A stretch of DNA of 64,000 nt from Thiorhodovibrio winogradskyi (GCF_036208045.1 NZ_CP121472.1:2677531-2741530); one strand, 5' to 3'; counted from the first letter of the stretch, positions 51,130 through 61,077 are shown. The notes: generated by a model not told the origin, from the letters alone. Numbers and translations: made by a program.

Positions 51130-51357
51130 ATGTCATCGAATCTCTTGCTCCATCTCGACCAGCCGCTCGACCAGGCGGGGCAACACAGCCTGCGGCAGTC
51201 CATCGCCGCGCGCTTTGACGTGTCATCGGCGGATGCGCATGCCTCCCATCGCTCCCACCTGCTGTTCGTTCCCCTGCGGCTGAACCAGGTCATGCCACAT
51301 CAGGTGGTGGACTTTGTCCGCGCCCAAGGCTACCCGGCCCGGATCGTCGATCTGTGA
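51130..51357 (+). CDS. Small HMA-like protein without metal motif
   Basis: A 75-residue protein with a ferredoxin-like beta-alpha-beta pattern (LLLHLDQPLDQAGQHSLRQSIAARFDVSSADAHASHRSHLLFVPLRLNQVMPHQVVDFVRAQGYPARIVDL), reminiscent of heavy-metal-associated domains but lacking the CxxC metal site. It overlaps the MerR-type gene by 4 bases, so it is probably part of that metal- or stress-responsive unit. Confidence 0.7.
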   Translation: MSSNLLLHLDQPLDQAGQHSLRQSIAARFDVSSADAHASHRSHLLFVPLRLNQVMPHQVVDFVRAQGYPARIVDL

Positions 51358-51839
51358 GCCGCAAGATCGGGGCGATCGCGGCGCGGCTGGGCGCCACGGT
51401 GCGCACCCTGCGCTTCTACGAGGAACAGGGCCTGGTGAACCCACGCCGCACCCCGGGTGGCACCAGGCTCTACAGCGCCGAGGACGAGGCGCGCTTTGCC
51501 GCCTTGTTGGCCTTCTCGCGCCTGGGGTTTTCCCTCAAGGCCCTGGCCGGGTTGGCCGGCATCCGAGCAGACAGCACGACCGGGGAGGAAGCGAGCACCC
51601 GGGTGCGCGCGCAACTCGAGGCCATGCTGACGGAGCTGAAGGAACAGGCCCGCGCCATCGCCCGCCAGCAGGCGGATCTCAAGCAGGCGCTGGATTGGGT
51701 CCGGCGCTGCCAGGGATGCACCAAGCCACCGGTGCGGACGGTCTGCGCCGGGTGTGAACGCGCGCGCGGTTGGGAGACCAGCGAGACCCTACGCATTGTT
51801 TGGGATGAGGCGAGCCATGACGAATCCGCAATACCCTGA
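51354..51839 (+). CDS. MerR-family transcriptional regulator
   Basis: 161 residues, GTG start within the previous stop. An N-terminal MerR winged helix (IGAIAARLGATVRTLRFYEEQGLVNPRRTPGGTRLYSAEDEARFAALLAFSRLGFSLKAL), a coiled coil (about 75-115), and a C-terminal Cys cluster (CQGCTKPPVRTVCAGC) likely to bind metal or a redox ligand. It regulates this small cluster and perhaps the aldehyde dehydrogenase downstream. The inducer is not known. Confidence 0.88.
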   Translation: MSRKIGAIAARLGATVRTLRFYEEQGLVNPRRTPGGTRLYSAEDEARFAALLAFSRLGFSLKALAGLAGIRADSTTGEEASTRVRAQLEAMLTELKEQARAIARQQADLKQALDWVRRCQGCTKPPVRTVCAGCERARGWETSETLRIVWDEASHDESAIP

Positions 51840-52548
51840 TCTTCACATCCCTAACGTCCAAATGGATGTCCAACTGCGGGTCTGCTATCGCCAGGAATGG
51901 CAAGACGGCTTCGGCGCCCGTGGCTGGAAACTCGCGAATGCCCTGCATGACCCTGAGATCATTGCTTCGACACCCGCCACCGGCGAGCGCATCCCGACCT
52001 CGGTCTTGGTGCATGACATCCTCGATCATGCCCTCTGCGGCTTGCCGGCGAGCGGGCATCGCGCCGAGGCCGTGGCGCTGATGCAACTGGCCGCGCGCAC
52101 CCGGGCCGATCCGCGCCCGGACTTCGCCCAAATGGTCGATGAAGATCTGCTGCGGGGGCGCGTCAATGGTGAGTCAGCACGCTCCTTTCTGCCGGACGAT
52201 CTGCTCGACGCCTTGCCCGATGCCGCGGGAGTGGCCGACGAGCGCTTGCTCGCGATGCTGGTGCGCACCCTTGACCAGTCAACCCTGCGCACGCGCCTGA
52301 TCGCGCATTTCTTCACCCTCGGTCAGGCGGGCGCCGCGCAAGCAATGGCCCATTATCGCGCACGGGGGCTGGATACCGAGCGGCGCGGCGCCCTGGGGCT
52401 GGCACTGCAACAGGTGTTCGAGCAGGCGGATCGCTGGGTGGTGGAACAACACCTGGACATGGCGGAGGGGAGCGTGCGATTCACCGCCGATCAGCTCTGG
52501 TTCAAGCTCGAACACCCCAAGTCCAGGGTAGCGCGCGGGACATACTAA
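51817..52548 (+). CDS. Conserved hypothetical protein
   Basis: 243 residues, overlapping the MerR gene by 23 bases. I do not recognise the family. Features: EWQDGFGARGWKLANALHDPEI, a His/Asp-rich segment VLVHDILDHALCGLPASGHRAEAVALMQLAART that could bind metal, and a helical C-terminus. No signal or membrane segment. Probably in one operon with the MerR regulator. Confidence 0.75.
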   Translation: MTNPQYPDLHIPNVQMDVQLRVCYRQEWQDGFGARGWKLANALHDPEIIASTPATGERIPTSVLVHDILDHALCGLPASGHRAEAVALMQLAARTRADPRPDFAQMVDEDLLRGRVNGESARSFLPDDLLDALPDAAGVADERLLAMLVRTLDQSTLRTRLIAHFFTLGQAGAAQAMAHYRARGLDTERRGALGLALQQVFEQADRWVVEQHLDMAEGSVRFTADQLWFKLEHPKSRVARGTY

Positions 52549-52698
52549 GACATTGCGGCACTGCCGATCAGGCGCCACCGTTGCCGGGCGGAGGACGCGC
52601 TCGCGATTCCTGATCCCCAACGGAACCGACCCCTGTCATTGCAGGGAATCGGCGCGCATACCACCCCAGCCGTCACAGGACCATTCGGAGACGCCCTC

Positions 52699-54144
52699 AT
52701 GACTGAGCCCCATTTTGAACATCGCATCGCCGCAGCCGTGGTCCCAGTCGGACGGCTGCTGGTGCGCAACCCCTTCGACCTGACCCCCATCGCCACCGTG
52801 AATCAGGTGGATCAGGCGGGCGTGGAGCAGGCGTTGGCCATCGCCCAGAGGCTGTTTCGGGATCGCGCCGGCTGGTTGCCCGCGCACCAGCGCATCGCCA
52901 TCCTGCGCCGAGCGGCCGAGCTGATGGAAGAACGCGCCGAGGCGCTGGCCCTGGAAGCGGCACGCGAGGGCGGCAAGCCATTGCAGGACTCCCGGGTCGA
53001 GGTGGCGCGCGCCATCGACGGGCTGCGTAACTGCGCCGAACTCCCGCGCAGCGCCGGCGGACGCGAAATCCCCATGGGCGCGACCGCCGCCTCGGAGGGG
53101 CGCCTGGCCTTCACCACCCACGAGCCTATCGGCCCGGTGGTCGCCATCAGTGCCTTCAACCATCCGCTGAACCTGGCCGTGCATCAGGTTGGGCCGGCGG
53201 TGGCCGCCGGCTGTCCGGTGGTGATCAAACCGGCCGAAGACACCCCGCTGTCCTGTCTGCGGCTGATCGACCTGCTGCGCGAGGCCGGCCTTCCCGCCGG
53301 CTGGGCGCAAGCCCTGATGACCGACAGCCTCGCCACCGCCGAGGCCCTGGCCACCGATCCGCGCGTGGCCTTCTTCTCCTTCATCGGCAGTGCCCGGGTG
53401 GGTTGGCACTTGCGCTCACGGCTCGCTCCCGGCACCCGCTGCGCCCTGGAGCATGGCGGCGCGGCGCCGGTGATCGTCGACCGCGATGTCGATCTGGATC
53501 GCATTGTTCCCCTGATCGCCAAGGGCGGTTTCTACCATGCCGGGCAGGTTTGTGTGTCGGTGCAGCGGGTCTATGCCGACCCCGAGATCGCTGTCCCTCT
53601 GGCGCGGGCGCTGGCCGCCGCCGGCGCGGCCATGCCGGTGGGCGATCCAAGCGCCGAGACCACCGCCATCGGCCCGCTGATCCGACCGGCGGAGACCGAG
53701 CGCGTGCATGCCTGGGTGCAAGAGGCCATCGCCGCCGGCGCCGAGTTGATCGGCGGCGGTCAGACGCTGTCCGCGACCTGTTACGCACCCACGGTATTGC
53801 TCGATCCGCCCGAGGATGCGCGCGTCAGCACCCAGGAGATTTTTGGCCCGGTGATCCTCGTCTACCGCTGCGCGAATCGCCAGGACGCCATCCGCCGCGC
53901 CAATGCCCTGCCGTTCGCCTTTCAGGCGGCGGTGTTCAGCCAGAATCTGGACTTCGCGCTGCACACCGCGCGGCAGCTCGACGCCGCTGCCGTGATGGTC
54001 AATGATCACACCGCCTTTCGTGTCGATTGGATGCCCTTTGCCGGACTGCGCCAGTCCGGGCTAGGCACCGGCGGCATTCCCTACAGCTATCGCGACATGC
54101 AGGTCGAAAAGCTGCTGGTGCTGCGCGATGATGGTCGCGGGTGA
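52699..54144 (+). CDS. Aldehyde dehydrogenase
   Basis: 481 residues of the NAD(P)-dependent ALDH superfamily. Visible: FNHPLNLAVHQVGPAVAAGCPVVIKPAEDTPLSCLRL (cofactor site), FIGSARVGWHLR, general base Glu in CALEHGGAAPVIV, and nucleophile Cys in FYHAGQVCVSVQRVY. It oxidises an unidentified aldehyde to the acid, possibly a product of stress or of the GMC dehydrogenase. The ATG follows GGAG. Confidence 0.93.
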   Translation: MTEPHFEHRIAAAVVPVGRLLVRNPFDLTPIATVNQVDQAGVEQALAIAQRLFRDRAGWLPAHQRIAILRRAAELMEERAEALALEAAREGGKPLQDSRVEVARAIDGLRNCAELPRSAGGREIPMGATAASEGRLAFTTHEPIGPVVAISAFNHPLNLAVHQVGPAVAAGCPVVIKPAEDTPLSCLRLIDLLREAGLPAGWAQALMTDSLATAEALATDPRVAFFSFIGSARVGWHLRSRLAPGTRCALEHGGAAPVIVDRDVDLDRIVPLIAKGGFYHAGQVCVSVQRVYADPEIAVPLARALAAAGAAMPVGDPSAETTAIGPLIRPAETERVHAWVQEAIAAGAELIGGGQTLSATCYAPTVLLDPPEDARVSTQEIFGPVILVYRCANRQDAIRRANALPFAFQAAVFSQNLDFALHTARQLDAAAVMVNDHTAFRVDWMPFAGLRQSGLGTGGIPYSYRDMQVEKLLVLRDDGRG

Positions 54145-54261
54145 CGGGCCGAGGTCATGGCGGAGGTGATACCAGTGCCTGATCATCGACCATCGAAAGA
54201 GTCGCTGTTCGCCGAATCTTGTCACGCATGGAATTTCTTAACCACAACCGGAGCGTCTTCA

Positions 54262-54753
54262 ATGCCCAACACAACCGCGCAACTGACCCGACAGGCACTG
54301 CTTGTTCTGCTGCTGATGCTGGCTGTTGTGCCAGCCGCCTTCGCCGCTGAACCCTCCGCCGCTGAACAGGGCTTGGCGCAACGCACCAGCCCCTATTCGG
54401 TCCCGGAGACTCTCGACCGACTCGAAGCCCTGTTGCAGGAGAAAGGCGTCATCGTCTTTGCCCGCATTGATCACAGCGCCGGCGCCCAGGAGGCCGGACT
54501 CGAACTCCCGCCCATGCAGCTGCTGATCTTCGGCCACCCCAAGGCCGGCACACCGCTGATGCGGGCCGTGCCCAGCAGTGGTCTGGATCTGCCGCTGAAG
54601 GTGCTGGTGTGGGAGGACGCCGACGGACAGACGCAGGTGATCTGGAACACCCCGGATTACCTGATTGAGCGCCACGGCCTGGATGCGTCCTATCGCAAGA
54701 ACCTGGCCGCCGTCGAGGGACTGATCAACGCGGCGCTTCAGCCAGCGCCCTGA
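54262..54753 (+). CDS. Exported DUF302 protein
   Basis: 163 residues: a signal peptide (ALLVLLLMLAVVPAAFA) and a DUF302 domain (YSVPETLDRLEALLQEKGVIVFARIDHSAGAQEAGLELPPMQLLIFGHPKAGTPLMRAVPSSGLDLPLKVLVWEDADGQTQVIWNTPDYLIERHGL). The family is widespread with no agreed function. It follows the aldehyde dehydrogenase in the same direction. Confidence 0.88.
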   Translation: MPNTTAQLTRQALLVLLLMLAVVPAAFAAEPSAAEQGLAQRTSPYSVPETLDRLEALLQEKGVIVFARIDHSAGAQEAGLELPPMQLLIFGHPKAGTPLMRAVPSSGLDLPLKVLVWEDADGQTQVIWNTPDYLIERHGLDASYRKNLAAVEGLINAALQPAP

Positions 54754-54879
54754 GGCAACGGCGAGTCCGTGCGCGGATGGCCAGCGCGGCTGTCCGCCCG
54801 GTCTCGCGGCCAGGCATCCAAGTCTCGACTGCCGCCGGTGCCGAGCCAGCGGTGCGTGGTTCATGTCGGGCGCTCCGGG

Positions 54880-55550
54880 TCAGCGCTCATCATTCAGATC
54901 ATCACGGGTGCGCCGAAAGCGCAGATGCGCGATGTCGGGCGGGAAGAACATGGCCCAGTTCCATTCCAGGTAGACACGGATCTTGCGCGCCAGGGTCGGG
55001 ATATAGAGCAGGTAGAACCCGCGCCAGAGCAGCCAGGGAATGAATCCGGAGATGTTGACCCCCTGGATGCGCGCCACCGCGCGGTTGTGACCAATGGCTG
55101 TCATCAGCCCCTTGGGCCGATATCCAAAGGCCTGGGTGGCCTCCCGGCGCGCGACCCGGGCGATATTGGCCGCCAGTTGCGGACCCTGATGCAACGCGAA
55201 CTGCGCCGTGGGCGGACAACTCGCCCCATCGGTGCGGCGATTAGGCACCGCGGCACAGTCGCCGATGGCCCAGACGCCGGCCAAGCCCGGCACTGACATA
55301 TCGGAGGCGACTCGCAGCCGCCCGCGCACCTTCTCGACCGGCAGCGCCTCGATCAGCGGATGCGTGCGACTGCCAATGGTGCAGACAAGGGTCCCGGCCT
55401 CGATGCGCCGTCCATCCTTGAGGGTAATCCCGCAGGCATCGACGCCGTGCGCCGGCATGTCGAGCAACACCTCCACACCGCCATGCCGGGGACCAGGATG
55501 CGCGGGGCCTGGTCACGATGGTCTTGTGGCGCGTGCATTCGTTTAGGCAT
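54880..55550 (-). pseudogene. Type II NADH dehydrogenase-like gene with large internal deletion
   Basis: Starts [20 protein letters not shown], the usual beginning before the first Rossmann fold, then jumps directly and out of frame to the second half (VEVLLDMPAHGVDACGITLKDGRRIEAGTLVCTIGSRTHPLIEALPVE...VPGLAGVWAIGDCAAVPN) and a normal C-terminus (FIPWLLWRGFYLLYIPTLARKIRVYLEWNWAMFFPPDIAHL). About 170-200 residues, including both nucleotide folds, are gone at ~55485. It overlaps the end of the HvfC gene, so it was the third gene of that operon. Confidence 0.85.
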
Positions 55551-56352
55551 GCATCCCTCCCGTGCGCGCGGTTCCGAGCAGAATCTGGCGCTCGCGCAAA
55601 TCGGTCAGCAGACTGTCACCGGCGGCGAGCAGTTGATCAGGCCGCGCGAGCCCCAATTCCTCGCCGATCATGACCAGCACCTGCCGGCCACTGCGGTGAT
55701 GTCCCTCGCGCAGCAATTCCAGCAGGCGTGCCGTGACGGCGTTGACCTGCAGGAAGGCGACCCGCTCCCGGCGGTCGCGGTAAGCGACCAGATGGGTCGG
55801 TTCCCGAGGCGGGGTGCGGGGCGGATCGGCGGGATCGATGGCATGCACCGCGAACCGATAGGTCAAACTCCAGGCTAGCGGTGAGACCACGGGCGCGCCT
55901 TGCAGCAGATCCCCATTGGGATCGGCCAGCGCCGGCCCGGCATCCAGCTCGCTGAACAGCAGCGCGGTCTCGACCCATTCGTAATGGGCCAGTTCGAACA
56001 GATACGGCGGATCGTCAGGCACATCCGCTCGGCTCGTGCTGAGATAGGCCAGCCACTCCTGCCCGATCTCCGGAAACAGTGGCGTGCTCGCGCGATGTTC
56101 GCGCAGAAAACCGCGCACCAGCGCCTGCCAGCGGATCGAGCCGAGACAGGCGTGCAGGACCGGGAACCCTTGCCCGAGCAGCGAGGAGAGGTTGTTGAAC
56201 ACCAGTTCACGGTAGATGCGCAGGCGCCGGGCCTCAATGCCCGGCGGCGGGGCTTGGCCGTCGGGATCGCGCAGATGCGCGGCCAAGGTCCGTTGCACCT
56301 GCATGAAGTCCGGCTCGGCGCCGGCGTGGCTTTGATAAGCGGAATCAGGCAT
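55543..56352 (-). CDS. hvfC: HvfC-type maturation partner (DUF2063)
   Basis: 269 residues. The DUF2063 N-terminal domain (about 15-110: [15 protein letters not shown]...[30 protein letters not shown]...[23 protein letters not shown]) and a C-terminal domain ([19 protein letters not shown]...[18 protein letters not shown]). In bufferin, Hvf and related pathways this protein presents the precursor peptide to the MNIO enzyme. Its start lies within the end of hvfB (8-base overlap), so the two are made together. No precursor gene is in this operon; the only candidate in the window is the EGKCG protein at 1625. Confidence 0.9.
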   Translation of the reverse strand: MPDSAYQSHAGAEPDFMQVQRTLAAHLRDPDGQAPPPGIEARRLRIYRELVFNNLSSLLGQGFPVLHACLGSIRWQALVRGFLREHRASTPLFPEIGQEWLAYLSTSRADVPDDPPYLFELAHYEWVETALLFSELDAGPALADPNGDLLQGAPVVSPLAWSLTYRFAVHAIDPADPPRTPPREPTHLVAYRDRRERVAFLQVNAVTARLLELLREGHHRSGRQVLVMIGEELGLARPDQLLAAGDSLLTDLRERQILLGTARTGGMHA

Positions 56353-57220
56353 GCGCGTATCCCCCAGTCATGGCCGCGACCTGGCCAGGCGGTATGCCAG
56401 CACGCGCCTGACAGGCGCTGATTTGGCGAACCTCGGCGGTCAGGGTCGCGAGCGGCGGGAGATTGAAGTCGCGCTCGAGCAAGGTCGGGAAGACACCAAA
56501 GCGCGCATAGGCCTCCTCGAGCAACGCCCAGACGGGCGCGATGACATCGGCGCCATGGGTGTCGATCCGCAGATCGGGCGCCTCCTCGTAGTGACCGGCG
56601 ATATGGCCGTAGGCGATGCGCCGCGCGGGCAGTCCAGCGAGGAAACCCGCCGGGTCATACCCATGATTGATGCCGTTGACAAAGACATTGTTGACATCGA
56701 GCAGCAGGTCGCAATCGGCTTCCTCGAGCACGGCTGTGATGAAGTCAAGCTCGCTCATCGTCTGCCCGGGCGCGGCGTAGTAAGAGACGTTCTCCAGCGC
56801 GATACGCCGCTCCAGGATGTCCTGCACCTGGCGCACGCGCGCCGCGACATGGCGCACCGCCTCCGGGGTGAAGGGAATCGGCAGCAGATCGTAGAGGTGA
56901 CCATCGTCGCTGCAATAGCTTAGGTGCTCGCTATAAAGATCAATCCGATGGCGGTCGAGAAAGACCTTTAGCCGGCGCAGAAACGCGGTATCCAATGGCT
57001 CCGGTCCGCCAATCGACAACGACAGGCCGTGGCAGACAAAGGGCGTGCGCTCGGTCATACTCGCCAACCAGCGCCCCCAGCGCCCGCCGACGCCCATCCA
57101 GTTCTCCGGCGCGATTTCCCAGAAATCGATCTCCGGCGGCGTTTGATCGAGGACATCACCCATGAAGGCGCGCCTGAGACCGAGGCCAGCACCGGTGATC
57201 GGATCGTATGGATCGTTCAT
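56345..57220 (-). CDS. hvfB: HvfB-type MNIO enzyme (DUF692, multinuclear iron oxygenase)
   Basis: 291 residues of TIM-barrel type. The multinuclear iron ligands of the family can be read off: [73 protein letters not shown] and TLLERDF. MNIO enzymes oxidise cysteine in RiPP precursors to thiooxazole or oxazolone/thioamide groups that bind copper. The ATG 57220 follows GGAG; an in-frame ATG 39 bases earlier is less likely. The leader contains copy 4 of the ECF-type element and no small Cys-rich gene, so the enzyme must act on a distant precursor. Confidence 0.92.
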   Translation of the reverse strand: MNDPYDPITGAGLGLRRAFMGDVLDQTPPEIDFWEIAPENWMGVGGRWGRWLASMTERTPFVCHGLSLSIGGPEPLDTAFLRRLKVFLDRHRIDLYSEHLSYCSDDGHLYDLLPIPFTPEAVRHVAARVRQVQDILERRIALENVSYYAAPGQTMSELDFITAVLEEADCDLLLDVNNVFVNGINHGYDPAGFLAGLPARRIAYGHIAGHYEEAPDLRIDTHGADVIAPVWALLEEAYARFGVFPTLLERDFNLPPLATLTAEVRQISACQARAGIPPGQVAAMTGGYAHA

Positions 57221-57382
57221 GACGGACTCCGCGTGGTTCAGATTCCTGAGCGCTGTCGCCAAAGTCATTGGCAACGCAGGGCTCTTGGCCGGACACTTTT
57301 GTCTCACCTACTGGCCCTCTCACCTGCTGGCTGGCTGGCCAGCCAGATGAATAGGCGCCCCCCGGCTGCGTCTCCCTGTCAG

Positions 57383-57410
57383 AGACCGCCAGACCCTCAC
57401 GGATCTTTCA
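57383..57410 (-). promoter_or_regulatory. ECF-type promoter element, copy 4 (upstream of hvfB-hvfC)
   Basis: On the minus strand: TGAAAGA (57410-57404), 13 bases, GGCGGTCT (57390-57383). Predicted leader of about 150 bases to hvfB, containing a CTGGCTGGCCAGCCAG palindrome. Confidence 0.6.
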
Positions 57411-57566
57411 CCCTGCCGCCAAAACATCCCACCCTTGGGCTATGAAAGACATCCGCCAGATCCCGGGTCTTCCAGAGAGCTCAGTGCAAAGCGATCCAAA
57501 GCGCTCGGCCCCATCATTGGGTCGTACCGATGCCGTTGGAGCACAACCTTGAGGGATCGAACGCCT

Positions 57567-58955
57567 ATGAATCCGCACGCACGACAGGCCGCCTGGCGGC
57601 TACTGGAGTCCTCGGTGGTGACCTACCAGGGCCAGCCGGTCGGCACCGTGGCGGCGCAAGATACGGACATCGCGGCGCTGAATTATGATCAGGTCTTCAC
57701 CCGCGATTTCGCCATCTCGGCCTTTGCCTTCCTGCTCGACGGGCGCGCGGAGATAGTGCGCAACTTCTTGCACACGGCCGTGCGCCTGCAAAGCCAGGAG
57801 CGTCAGCTCGACTGCTTCAAACCCGGCAAGGGGCTGATGCCGGCCAGCTTTAAGGTGAGCTGCGCAGGGAATCGGGAGACGCTGATCGGCGATTTCGGCG
57901 AGCACGCCATCGCCCGTGTGGCACCGGTCGACTCGGGCTTCTGGTGGTTGCTGATCCTGCAAAGCTATGTGCGCGCCACCGGAGACTGGGCCTTTGCCCA
58001 CCGGCAGGACCTGCAACAGGCGCCGCGGCTGATTCTGGATCTGTGCCTGACCAGCCGCTTCGACATGTTCCCCACCATGCTGGTGCCGGACGGCTCCTTC
58101 ATGATCGACCGGCGCATGGGGGTGTATGGCTATCCGCTCGACATCCAGGCGCAGTTCTTCGCCGCCTTGTGCGCCGCCTCCGAGCTGCTTGATGACAGCG
58201 ATGCCGCCAGCGCCGCCTATCGGCCGGTGCTCGATGAGCGCCTGTCCCACCTGGCCCATCATGTACGCACCTACTACTGGCTGGATCTCCCCCGGCTGGG
58301 CCAGATCTATCGCTATGGGGTGGAGGAATACGGGCCGACCTCCATCAACAAGTTCAACATCTACCCGGACACCATTCCCGACTGGCTGATGGACTGGCTG
58401 CCGGAACGCGGCGGCTATCTGGTCGGCAATCTGGGGCCGGGCCGACTGGATTATCGCTGGTTCGGCCAGGGCAATCTGCTCGCTTGCGCCGCCGGGCTGG
58501 CCAGTCCGGACCAGACCGGCGCCATCATGCAGTTGTTGGTGGATCGCCAGGAAGATCTGATCGGAGCGATGCCGGCCAAGCTCTGCTTCCCCGCCCTGGC
58601 CGATCAGGACTGGCGCATCCTCACCGGTTGCGACCCCAAGAACCGCCCCTGGTCCTATCACAACGGCGGGCACTGGCCGATGCTGCTGTGGCTGCTGACC
58701 CTGGTGAGCCTGCAAACCGGCGCCGAGGACCTGGCCGAGCGCGCCCTGCACACCGCCGAGCGACGTCTGCTGCAGGATGACTGGCCGGAATACTACGACG
58801 GGCGCCGGGGTCGATTGGTGGGCCAGCAGGCGCGGCGGCAACAGACCTGGAGCGCGGCGGGGTATCTGGTGGCCTGCCAACTGCTGGAACAACCCGAGCG
58901 CGCGGCGCTGTTGCGCATGGGGCGCGCGATCTCTGGGCGCGGCTGTGTCAGCTGA
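57567..58955 (+). CDS. Neutral/alkaline invertase (GH100)
   Basis: 462 residues of an (alpha/alpha)6-barrel glycosidase that hydrolyses sucrose. GH100 hallmarks: LNYDQVFTRDFAISAFAFLLDGRAEIVRNFL, GFWWLLILQSYVRATGD, the catalytic Asp region MGVYGYPLDIQAQFFAA, and the late PWSYHNGGHWPMLLWLLTLVSLQTG...WPEYYDGRRGRLVGQQARRQQTWSAAGYLVA with the catalytic Glu. Cytoplasmic (no signal). Sucrose turnover suits an organism that uses sucrose as an osmolyte. It starts after GAGGGA and is transcribed away from hvfB. Confidence 0.92.
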   Translation: MNPHARQAAWRLLESSVVTYQGQPVGTVAAQDTDIAALNYDQVFTRDFAISAFAFLLDGRAEIVRNFLHTAVRLQSQERQLDCFKPGKGLMPASFKVSCAGNRETLIGDFGEHAIARVAPVDSGFWWLLILQSYVRATGDWAFAHRQDLQQAPRLILDLCLTSRFDMFPTMLVPDGSFMIDRRMGVYGYPLDIQAQFFAALCAASELLDDSDAASAAYRPVLDERLSHLAHHVRTYYWLDLPRLGQIYRYGVEEYGPTSINKFNIYPDTIPDWLMDWLPERGGYLVGNLGPGRLDYRWFGQGNLLACAAGLASPDQTGAIMQLLVDRQEDLIGAMPAKLCFPALADQDWRILTGCDPKNRPWSYHNGGHWPMLLWLLTLVSLQTGAEDLAERALHTAERRLLQDDWPEYYDGRRGRLVGQQARRQQTWSAAGYLVACQLLEQPERAALLRMGRAISGRGCVS

Positions 58956-59025
58956 GGATGCGACTCAGGGACTCCGGTTGCCAAGGCTTGCGCGACAGCG
59001 GTGCCCAGCGGGATTGTCATCGCCC

Positions 59026-59053
59026 TGAAAGATTCTCCCGCCCACGGCGGTCT
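59026..59053 (+). promoter_or_regulatory. ECF-type promoter element, copy 5
   Basis: TGAAAGA (59026-59032), 13 bases, GGCGGTCT (59046-59053), 45 bases before a small zinc-finger gene. CCGCC-CAC-GGCGG between and over the boxes can form a hairpin, so a terminator role for the invertase gene is an alternative. Confidence 0.5.
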
Positions 59054-59097
59054 TTGCAGCTAAGCCTCCCCAAACCGCCACCCGAGGGCCTGCGCGC

Positions 59098-59340
59098 GTG
59101 AACTGCCGATCCTTCCGTCGTCATCTGCTGATCGATCCCCGGCATCTCGATGCAAGCTTGCGCGACCATGCCGCTCGCTGCTCGTTCTGCGCGCAAGCCC
59201 TGGAGCGCGCGCTGGCGTTCGAGCGCCGGTTGGCGGATGCCGTGCAACAGGAGTATGGACAGGTCGCCGGCGGCGAGCGCCTTGACGGTGCTGATCACGA
59301 CCCGGGTCACAACCCGAGTCACGACCAGAGATCCGTTTGA
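59098..59340 (+). CDS. Short zinc-finger-like protein (N-terminus of DUF3379 type)
   Basis: 80 residues, GTG start. NCRSFRRHLLIDPRHLDASLRDHAARCSFCAQALERALAFERRLADAV resembles the start of DUF3379 proteins, which carry a CHCC anti-sigma-like zinc finger and usually follow an ECF sigma gene. Here the rest of the family (a membrane helix and C-terminal part) is missing and the tail is a short Asp/His/Pro repeat (DHDPGHNPSHD). Either a truncated relic or a minimal anti-sigma. It is preceded by ECF-type element copy 5. Confidence 0.55.
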   Translation: MNCRSFRRHLLIDPRHLDASLRDHAARCSFCAQALERALAFERRLADAVQQEYGQVAGGERLDGADHDPGHNPSHDQRSV

Positions 59341-59419
59341 GCGCTCTCCGCTATTCACTGGCGCGACTGACGCTGGCCAGGATCTTATCGAGGTGACCAG
59401 CAAAGGCCTTGCGATCACT

Positions 59420-59809
59420 TTAACTCAAGGCCGGAGGCCCACCGGTGTTGATGCCGCTGGCTCGGAGTGTCTCCATGAAGTCGCGGACATTTAGTCGCGC
59501 ACGGATGTTCTCGCTGGTGAACAACTCGCCACGATGACTCAGTACCTGGCCGCCCTGGTCGATGACGGCGGCGGCCAGGGGGATATCGCTGGTGATCACC
59601 AGATCGCCGGCTGCGATCTTGTCGAGAATGGCTTGATCGGCAACATCGAAACCGGATCGCACGCGCAGGCTTTTGATGAAGCGCGACGGCGGGGTTGGCA
59701 GTGCCTGATTCGCCACCAAGGTGAGAGGAATCCGGCAGCGCTCGGCGGCGCGGAACAAAATGTCCTTGATCACCTGCGGGCAGGCGTCGGCATCGACCCA
59801 GATGTGCAT
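59420..59809 (-). CDS. YaiI/YqxD family (DUF188) protein
   Basis: 129 residues, start at the conserved [24 protein letters not shown]. The second motif is [36 protein letters not shown]-like nuclease fold without assigned function. It lies just downstream of dinB on the same strand. Confidence 0.9.
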   Translation of the reverse strand: MHIWVDADACPQVIKDILFRAAERCRIPLTLVANQALPTPPSRFIKSLRVRSGFDVADQAILDKIAAGDLVITSDIPLAAAVIDQGGQVLSHRGELFTSENIRARLNVRDFMETLRASGINTGGPPALS

Positions 59810-59834
59810 CGTTTTGGCTACTCCGTAAACAGCG

Positions 59835-61028
59835 TCAGTTACCCTGATGATGGAGACCGATCCCGCGCTGAATGGCCTCGGCACCAAAGCGGTGGCGGAT
59901 GGCGTCGAGCGTCTCCGTTAAGCCATTGTCCGCGGGATTGCGCCCGGTCTCGGCGGTCTCAAACAGATCAAGCTGCTGGCCGGTGGTGGGTTGCGACCAG
60001 CCGGAGAGTCCCAGGCCGATTAGCCGCACGGGCCGGCCAGTCCAGGTGGCTTCGCTCGCGAGCAGTGACCAGGCGACCTGATACAGGTCCTGCTCATCCG
60101 CTGTCGGCACCCGCAGTGAGCGCGAGCGCGTATGGGTCTCGAAGGGATAGAAACAGACCTTCAGGGTGACCACCCTACCCAGGCGCCCGGTCTGGCGCGC
60201 GGTCCAGGCGACCTCGCGCGCGGCCCAATGGAGGGTCTCCGCGAGTTGCTTCGGGTCCGTGACATCCTCGGGGAAGGTCCTCTCCTTGGAGATCGACAAG
60301 CGCTCCCGATCCGGGTAGAGCCGGTCATCGGCAATGCCCCGCGCCTGATAATAAAACTGGGTGCCGGCCCGCGCGCCGCAGTGCTGGCGCAGGGTCTCGA
60401 GCGACAGCTCGCGCAAATCGCCGACGGTTTTGACCCCAAGCCGGGCCAGGCGCGGGGCTGTTTTCACGCCCATGCCGCGCAGGACGTTGAAGGGCATGGG
60501 GGCGAGAAAGTCCGCTACTTGCTCCTCTAGCACCACCGTCAAGCCATCCGGTTTGTGATAGTCGGAAGCCAGCTTGGCGATGAGCCGGTTGGGGCCGATG
60601 CCGACCGAGGCGGTCAATCCGACGGCTTGGCGGATGCTGCCCTTGACCTGTTCGCCGATGACCCGGGGTGGCCCGAACAGGGCGGTGAGCCCGGAGACGT
60701 CGAGATAGGCTTCGTCGATCGAGACGCGTTCGATCCGGGGTGAGATGGTCGCAAGCACGGCCATGATCTGCGCGGAGACTTGGGCATAGTGCGCCACGCG
60801 CGGGCGGACATAGACCGTTTCCGGCGGCAAGCGGCGCGCGGCCTGGGTGATCGGCATCGCGGAATGCACGCCGAAGCGGCGCGCTTCGTAGGAGCAGGTC
60901 GCGACCACGCCGCGACCTCCGGGCTGGGCGCCGACCACCAGCGGACGACCGCGCCATTCGGGGTGATCGCGCTGCTCGATGGCCGCGAAGAAGGCATCGA
61001 GGTCGACATGCAGAATCAAACGTGGCAT
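59835..61028 (-). CDS. dinB: DNA polymerase IV
   Basis: 397 residues, Y-family translesion polymerase. Catalytic motifs: [14 protein letters not shown] and [13 protein letters not shown]-binding helix-hairpin-helix [27 protein letters not shown]; little-finger domain [14 protein letters not shown]-terminal clamp-binding motif QQLDLF lies about 40 residues from the end. Usually SOS-induced; no LexA box is evident upstream. Confidence 0.96.
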   Translation of the reverse strand: MPRLILHVDLDAFFAAIEQRDHPEWRGRPLVVGAQPGGRGVVATCSYEARRFGVHSAMPITQAARRLPPETVYVRPRVAHYAQVSAQIMAVLATISPRIERVSIDEAYLDVSGLTALFGPPRVIGEQVKGSIRQAVGLTASVGIGPNRLIAKLASDYHKPDGLTVVLEEQVADFLAPMPFNVLRGMGVKTAPRLARLGVKTVGDLRELSLETLRQHCGARAGTQFYYQARGIADDRLYPDRERLSISKERTFPEDVTDPKQLAETLHWAAREVAWTARQTGRLGRVVTLKVCFYPFETHTRSRSLRVPTADEQDLYQVAWSLLASEATWTGRPVRLIGLGLSGWSQPTTGQQLDLFETAETGRNPADNGLTETLDAIRHRFGAEAIQRGIGLHHQGN

Positions 61029-61077
61029 CGCGCTGGTTGGGTGGCGGCTGATCGACTTGATTCAGTGGCTCGGGGCC

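Noticed and set aside
54191-54216. CGAAAGA followed 13 bases later by GAATCTTG before the DUF302 gene, as a sixth ECF-type element
   Set aside because: Only the first box fits; the second lacks GGTCT at the required position, so it is no better than chance.
57221-57382. A hidden small precursor gene in the hvfB leader
   Set aside because: All three minus-strand frames were read; none gives a Cys-rich or signal-bearing peptide.
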